From contig JAUPFP010000024.1 in assembly GCA_036925085.1 (NCBI GenBank), forward strand, positions 2,328,001 to 2,392,000: 64,000 nt of DNA, in the 5' to 3' direction. The stretch comes from Brachycybe producta (taxonomy: Eukaryota; Arthropoda; Diplopoda; Playtdesmida; Andrognathidae). Position 1 is the stretch's first letter; every line of letters begins with the position of its first letter. The notes beneath the pieces are model-generated. The model made no database searches, was not told the origin of the DNA, and saw nothing but the letters and a program-made list of their open reading frames with translations. Made by a program: the position numbers and the translations under genes. This document shows, piece by piece, positions 56,285-64,000 of this stretch.

Positions 56285-59122
56285 ATGGAGTCTCAAATGT
56301 TAAAATTTCTCTTATGTATTGTTGCCATAAAACAGGTTCAGGTAAGTGAAAATTGATTAATTATACATAATTCAGTTCAATGCTTCCTCTTCTTTTTTTT
56401 TTTTGCTCGTAACTATTATTTTATATATTGAAAATCAAACTTGAAAATTCAGATTGCTAAATTAGTTGCGAATCAGTCCGACATGTTGTGTTGCAATTGC
56501 TACCAACAGGTTTAAGTTCCATGAAATTGGCATAAATTATTGTAACTTTTTATATATACCGATATATAATTGATAATTTTATTTAGTTACGAAATATTTT
56601 CGATGATAAACCAAGAAGGTCTGTTATGACTAAAAGTCAATATGGTACTCTATTTATATTTATTTATTTATAATGTTAATTAAATTTCAAACTGGATTAC
56701 GTGACATAATCCGCAAGGTTTCAATTAATACATATTTTTTTTTAAATATAAAAATTAAATTTGTCCAATAATATTTCACGATTTATTCAGAAAAAACATT
56801 TCGGAAATAGGCTTTAAAGGCCAGTAAAAAACCACTGAGGTCCATTAATTTCTCCAACAGAAAGAAACGAAAAGGTTAAAGCTACAAAGACCAAAGTACA
56901 AATGTACAAACGATAGCCAAAAAAACACAGTTAACAAACCACGTGGACAACGATGTTATCGTAAAATGTTTGCAACAAACACGATCAAATGTCAGTCGAA
57001 AACAACATTTAAAAAAAATGAGTTATTATCAAATTAATTAAAACCCCATTATTTTGAAATTTCATTGCACTCCAATGACGTGAGGTTTCAAAAAAAAAAA
57101 TATTATCTGATACAAAGACATTAAGACGTTATATAAAAGGAGCTTGTGACTGTACGTTGGACGTAATTCGAGTAGTAAACTGACCACTGGCCAACCAAAT
57201 TTTAACATTAAGCAGAACCTTTGGCAACTATATTTGCCCTAAGAACAACACAAAAGAAAACTTCGGCAAATGTATCCACATGCCGTCACTTTCCTTGCTC
57301 CAATATGCAAACGCATATCAGACACTGGCATCATCACGGAGGGGTAATTATCTCATTTCGACTTTCCATTTTTACAAAAATAACCTAAACGGTTTAATGT
57401 GTATTGGTAAAACTACTACAATGAAAAATATTTCCAAATCCAACAACTTCGGAAATATTCATTGCAGTGGAGTTGTATCTTTTTCAGTGTTTCAATAACG
57501 GTTTATTAGAATATCTAGTAATATTAGTAATTACTAATTACTAAAACGCTCTTTAGGTACACAACAATATTATGTGTAATAATAATCAATTTAATCCTAA
57601 ACTAAAATGCATAAAACGCACAATTTTTTTTAAAAAAACCCACTTCTTTTGATGAAAAGAAATTCTACAAATTGTTTCTTAATGAATCAAATCGGCTTCA
57701 TTTTTCATTTTTTTGGTATTCCTTCTGATGATTGTAGCTATTAATTGCTTCAGAAATTAATTGTGCTTTGGCTATATATTAATTTGTTTGCATATGTTCC
57801 ATATTAAAATATGCAACATATGCACATTAAATTTGCAAATAAAATAATATTTTGGCTTTATTTTCTATTTGTACAAAACGCACAATTTATGAATTTTTAC
57901 TTGCATAAAAGTATTGGCCTTAGTAACTAGGAGCCATATTTTGCAATTGCAACACAACTTCTTCATAATTTAGGCCAATAGCAAACGATTAGTTTAAGCC
58001 AAACAAAATCATGAAGTACCCTTGACCATATTGATAATATAACTATAATATAAACATCCTTTTTCGTAACATTATAGTAACATTACGATAAAAGTTATTA
58101 TCAGTTTCGATTTAAGTAGGACATACTAAGAGAAAACATGAGCAAAAAAAAAACTGAAAATTTGGGCTGGATTCTACAAAAAAAAAATGATAAAATACTC
58201 GAGAAACAAAAAAAAAACTGCAGAAGTAAAATATTCCCTTTTCTTATCAGAGCTATGTTCAATGTGGAGGAAAACTGTGCCACGGTAAGTTGAGATTTTA
58301 AACTACGCCATACAAACACATTCACACGTATTGACGAGGGTCGCAAACTAATAGCAAGTATTTTCATTTTTTTTAAAAAAAATGAAACAAAAAGTAATGT
58401 GTTAATCCATTAATAACTGTTTCAAACTGGAATGTAATAAGTATCTGTATCGTATTTATTTGTCTAGGTGCTTCAGCCCATTGCTGCACCTGGGCTGAAG
58501 ATGAATGCTGTTTCTTGAGTTGGTACACTGTTTGGTGTAAGTATAAACGAAAAACAACCCCCACTCGAATTTACCTTCAGTAGAGTTTACTTACCCGTCT
58601 CTTGCGTTTCCTTCCATAGGGATATGGGTAGCCGCCATACTACTGATTGTGGTCATGTTCTCCATGTTGATATGCTGCTTTCGAAGTAGGCGCTTAAACC
58701 ATCACAGCGCTCGTCACATGGTTGTGGTCCACGGTCCTCCGCATCGATACATGTACGGAAGTTTTCACGAACATCGTTATCCAGATCATCGTTATCCGGA
58801 TCATCATCATCCTCATCACAACTACATTGCGTACAAAGTATCGGCACCGCCATTGCCAATGGCACCACCACCACCATACTCTGTAAGATTAACAACAATA
58901 GTCATACTATGCAAATATCACTCGTAACGAGACCGAAATGGGCCGTCATCACTTAAAAATCCCATACCATCTTGTCCCATCCCATTGGGATTCACGAGAA
59001 TCATGGCTTGAGACGAAATGGGATAGGAACAAAATTTGTGCTACTTTCGGTCTCTATTAACAAACTTCAGCTCATTTATGTCTTAATTTATTTACCAGGA
59101 CCTTCCTGAAAATAAAGTCTAA
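56285..59122 (+). CDS. WBP1/VOPP1-like single-pass membrane protein
   Basis: Six exons give about 167 residues: 56285-56341, 56453-56509, 58251-58284, 58468-58536, 58620-58882, 59099-59122. A signal peptide (MESQMLKFLLCIVA) is followed by a small Cys-rich outer part with CC pairs (LCCNC, CGGKLCH, AHCCTW, DECCF). The membrane segment at about 73-93 (WIWVAAILLIVVMFSMLICC) ends in a basic stop (FRSRR). The tail is His-rich with two RYPDH repeats and ends in PPPPYSDLPENKV, carrying a PPxY motif that binds WW domains. This order is that of the WBP1, WBP1L and VOPP1 family, whose members bind WW-domain ubiquitin ligases such as NEDD4-type enzymes. Which member it corresponds to is not clear, as sequence identity outside these features is low. 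The 1.7-kb intron 2 could hide another small exon. AATAAA is at 59389. Confidence 0.75.
58929..59054. repeat. TIR MITE in last intron of the WBP1/VOPP1-like gene
   Basis: The left end GAGACCGAAATGGGCCGTCA and the complement of the right end (GAGACCGAAAGTAGCACAAA) share their first ten bases. A second inverted match, AATCCCAT and ATGGGAT-like segments, lies further in. About 126 of the intron's 216 bases, leaving a 90-base core. Confidence 0.55.
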
Positions 59123-59750
59123 TCGCAAGGTGACGAAGATGGAGGAAGAAGAACGAGAACTAATTTCTGAAAACTAAAAATTAAAAATTGAAGAAATTTG
59201 TTTGATTTCGGGTCCCGCCATCGGCAACTGCAAAATGATAACCGATGATAATATTACTTGTCACATCTATATTACTGTAATAACAAAGCTGCAAGTCAAT
59301 CCTTGTGATTTTTTTAAAAAGATTATTATTTGTATCCTATATTTCAAGTTTAATTTGTAAGGATATTCGAATTCTATGCCACAAACGAAATAAATGATTT
59401 TTTCGGAAATTTTTAATCAGCAATTCTGTGTGCTTTCAACCAGTTTCAACAATATTTAATATGTGAACTTCGTATTAAATTTCTTTGTATATTGGATTAA
59501 GATGATCACAAGTTAACATGTTAACTTTATGTGAGATTCTGACCTTTGAAGTTGTTGCCTGATACAAAAAAAAACTATTACATAAGAAATGAAAACTTTC
59601 TATCCACCGAAATAAAGTGAAAATTCCACCACGTCAACTAGAACCTTGGCATTCCAATTAATTAGGCGTCTTTTTTGCGTTAAAGAAATGGTCACACCAC
59701 ATATAACTGCACCCACCCACAAAAAATACTTTTTGTGCTCTTAACTTGTC
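59123..59750. other. 3' end of WBP1/VOPP1-like gene and spacer
   Basis: Contains the probable 3' untranslated region with AATAAA at 59389-59394. Nothing else recognised. Confidence 0.5.
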
Positions 59751-60534
59751 TTAAGGCGATTTTTGACGGTTCGACTCGATTGAGGAAGTCGATTGAATCA
59801 AAGTGAACGAGTGATGAAACGTGTAAATAAAAATTCAATCAAGTTAATGAATGAAGTAGAACCTGGTTATACTTTTGTTCGATATGACCACAGCCGGATC
59901 TGCAAACAGGCAATTGCCTTAAAATTTCCTAAATCGTAAGAAATGCTATTTTCTTAATTCAACTCAACTTAGCACACCTGCAATCAGCTCGAGAGCCGCG
60001 TGGCAGGGGTGACTATTCCCTATCACAAGTGGTTGTTATTTAGACATCATCGGCAAGTTGAATTCGTCTTAAAGCAGAACTGTGTGCTGGACGAGAAGTC
60101 CATAGTCTGAATATATTTGTAAAGAAAGGCCACAAATATGCATCAGTTCTACCGCTTATTTCTTTAATAAGCTTTGGACGGCCATGTCTGCCTACATGGG
60201 AGTTTCTAGTAATTACATGCTGGGAACATAATGGTCATAATTTTATCTGAATATTTATTGAATTCAATCCGGTTTAAACTTGCAATGAAACCACGTACAT
60301 TAAATATAGACTCATCGATGGTATCATAACCTCACACCAGTGGTTCTGAAAGGTGCACCACAATGCAATTGTGGAAAATCTCAAAACTCACATGAACAAT
60401 GTCATTTTGAATTGAACTGAATCTTTCAACTGGGTAGAAACGTCTAAACAGAAACAGAATTTAACGATTCAATCAATAAGTTTGATTCAATCGAGTTTTA
60501 ATCTATAAACCTGAACCGTCTAACACAGTCTTAA
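59751..60534. mobile_element. TIR element, GACGGTTC arms, TTAA at both ends
   Basis: The left side TTAAGGCGATTTTTGACGGT, TCGACTCGATTGAGGAAGTC, GATTGAATCAAA matches the complement of the right side (TTAAGACTGTGTTAGACGGT, TCAGGTTTATAGATTAAAAC, TCGATTGAATCAAAC). TTAA occurs at both outer ends, so either a TTAA (piggyBac-type) or a TTA/TAA (Harbinger-type) insertion is possible. The interior has GC-richer unique sequence near 59985-60230 but no open transposase frame. Confidence 0.65.
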
Positions 60535-61708
60535 TTAACTCAATTGAATAAAAAAATGATTCAACTTTAAAAATAATTTCATAAAAGACAAATGATTGAA
60601 AACCACAAATACTTTTTACTGAAGAATTGGACATTTAAAAATTAACAAATGAAAAATATACCAATGCACCGCAAACAAACCGAGAGCAGCCGTTTTCATT
60701 ATCTTTACCTTTTTTTTTTTAAATAGAAACCTCGACTAATGTTAAACATTAAAATTACATCTAATTGATTATTAATTAAATTACAGTGAATTTAAATCAC
60801 ATTTTTAAGCCACCATAATTACAAAAAAAAAGTACTTTTAAAAAAATTACGCTGCTAACAATTTCAGAAATATAAACTAACTTAAAGATGAAGCCAAATT
60901 AAATCGTTAACAATTGAAAGCTAAAGTGAATGCGTTTTTCTTGCGTCTGCGGCGGCGGTAGAAGAGACAAAATAAAACTTGCTTAATCGATTTTCTTATT
61001 TAAAATAGCTGCAACAGATGGCCAAGAGTTTACTCATGTTGTCGAGAAAGACTCGATTATAAACCGAACCGTATTCTTATTACGAACCTCGAACAATAAA
61101 AAATACTCTCGAGCACCAAACAGTGCAACCTTTTTCTTTTTCTCACAATTAATTAAATTTCACGTATTAAACACTTTTACGCTCCAACCGAAAAGCACTC
61201 TTTCGAAATATACGGTTCAAGCATCAATCATCATTAATTCATTAATTTTCCCTAACACAAACACACACAGAAATTACCACACAATAAACGAGACATTTTG
61301 GGTAGCCATTTTTTGTTTTGTGGTGTAAATCGAATTTCTAAGATACAGAAAACATTTAATCGAAAAATCCTCTTGGAAAAAAAAAAATCCTCGTCTTTCG
61401 ATTACAACAAAAAAACGAAGAGACGATGAAAAAAAAAATGGTTGGGAGGGAAAAATATTAAGTTTTATAAGAAAAAGATAAATTTGGTTCAAAAAAACAA
61501 AAACAATGTGAGCTAAAGAAGAACCTAACTGTCCACTTCAAACCCATAGAATATTTTTTTTTGCATTTTTTGTTGTTGCGGCTAATAATAAGTGGCAGCG
61601 ACAAAGAGGAGAAGAAAGATTTTTTTTGTTGATCTAAGATACGAAGGAGATACATAACCGTCTCTTATACTCAAAACTCGTAATTACTCTCGTATACAAA
61701 CCGAACAT
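60535..61708 (-). other. Probable PP2A 3' untranslated region and spacer
   Basis: Lies downstream of the PP2A stop on the minus strand and converges with the 3' end of the WBP1/VOPP1-like gene. The short frames at 61274-61655 on the minus strand are Phe/Ser/Lys-rich low-complexity readings. No gene was recognised. Confidence 0.45.
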
Positions 61709-63925
<2,217 letters not shown>

Positions 63926-64000
63926 TCTATAATGGAATCTATAATAAAGCGTCAGATTACCTTAAAAAACCGATTGAGAAATTATTTGAAATACGAAAGA
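63926..64000 (-). other. PP2A 5' end at window edge
   Basis: On the minus strand this precedes the PP2A start codon and should hold 5' untranslated sequence. CTGACGCTTTATTATAG at 63936-63952 resembles an acceptor before the start, but too little sequence is present to place the promoter. Confidence 0.35.

Noticed and set aside
56585-56625. Possible extra exon (TTACGAAATATTTTCGATGA) in intron 2 of the WBP1/VOPP1-like gene
   Set aside because: Including its 35 bases breaks the reading frame with the following exon, while skipping it keeps the frame and a sensible protein.

Overview
The window is AT-rich DNA from an invertebrate animal. Five multi-exon genes with GT-AG (one GC-AG) introns and the standard genetic code match animal proteins, and most of the remaining sequence is short inverted-repeat DNA transposons and microsatellites. 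No bacterial, viral or LTR-type element was seen. The phylum cannot be fixed from sequence reading alone.

Layout. Positions 1 to about 41.4 kb hold no recognisable conserved gene. They carry many small foldback or TIR elements (PIF/Harbinger-like, hAT-like, Tc1/mariner-like, pogo-like and several unnamed families), simple repeats and some hairpins. At 41.46-41.59 kb there is a promoter-like block with a possible first coding exon of an unidentified leftward gene. From 42.8 to 63.9 kb the window is gene-dense: WAPL (minus), erlin (plus), LAMTOR3 (plus), a WBP1/VOPP1-like membrane protein (plus) and the PP2A catalytic subunit (minus). I traced every coding exon of these five through the splice sites. 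All five joined frames are open and divide by three, giving about 1072, 347, 126, 167 and 312 residues.

The genes are not an operon and share no single pathway. WAPL releases cohesin from chromatin, erlin acts in the ER membrane, LAMTOR3 is a Ragulator subunit at the lysosome, the WBP1/VOPP1-like protein is a small single-pass membrane protein, and PP2A is the broad Ser/Thr phosphatase. WAPL and erlin are head to head and share about 2 kb of promoter sequence.

The clearest genome-scale pattern is in the introns. Most are 60-110 nt, and many of the longer ones consist of a 55-100 nt core plus a MITE. One foldback family (family A below) occurs in introns of WAPL, LAMTOR3 and PP2A and many times in the gene-poor part. 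Another (family B) carries a TGACGTCA octamer at its centre, the same octamer seen upstream of WAPL/erlin and LAMTOR3.
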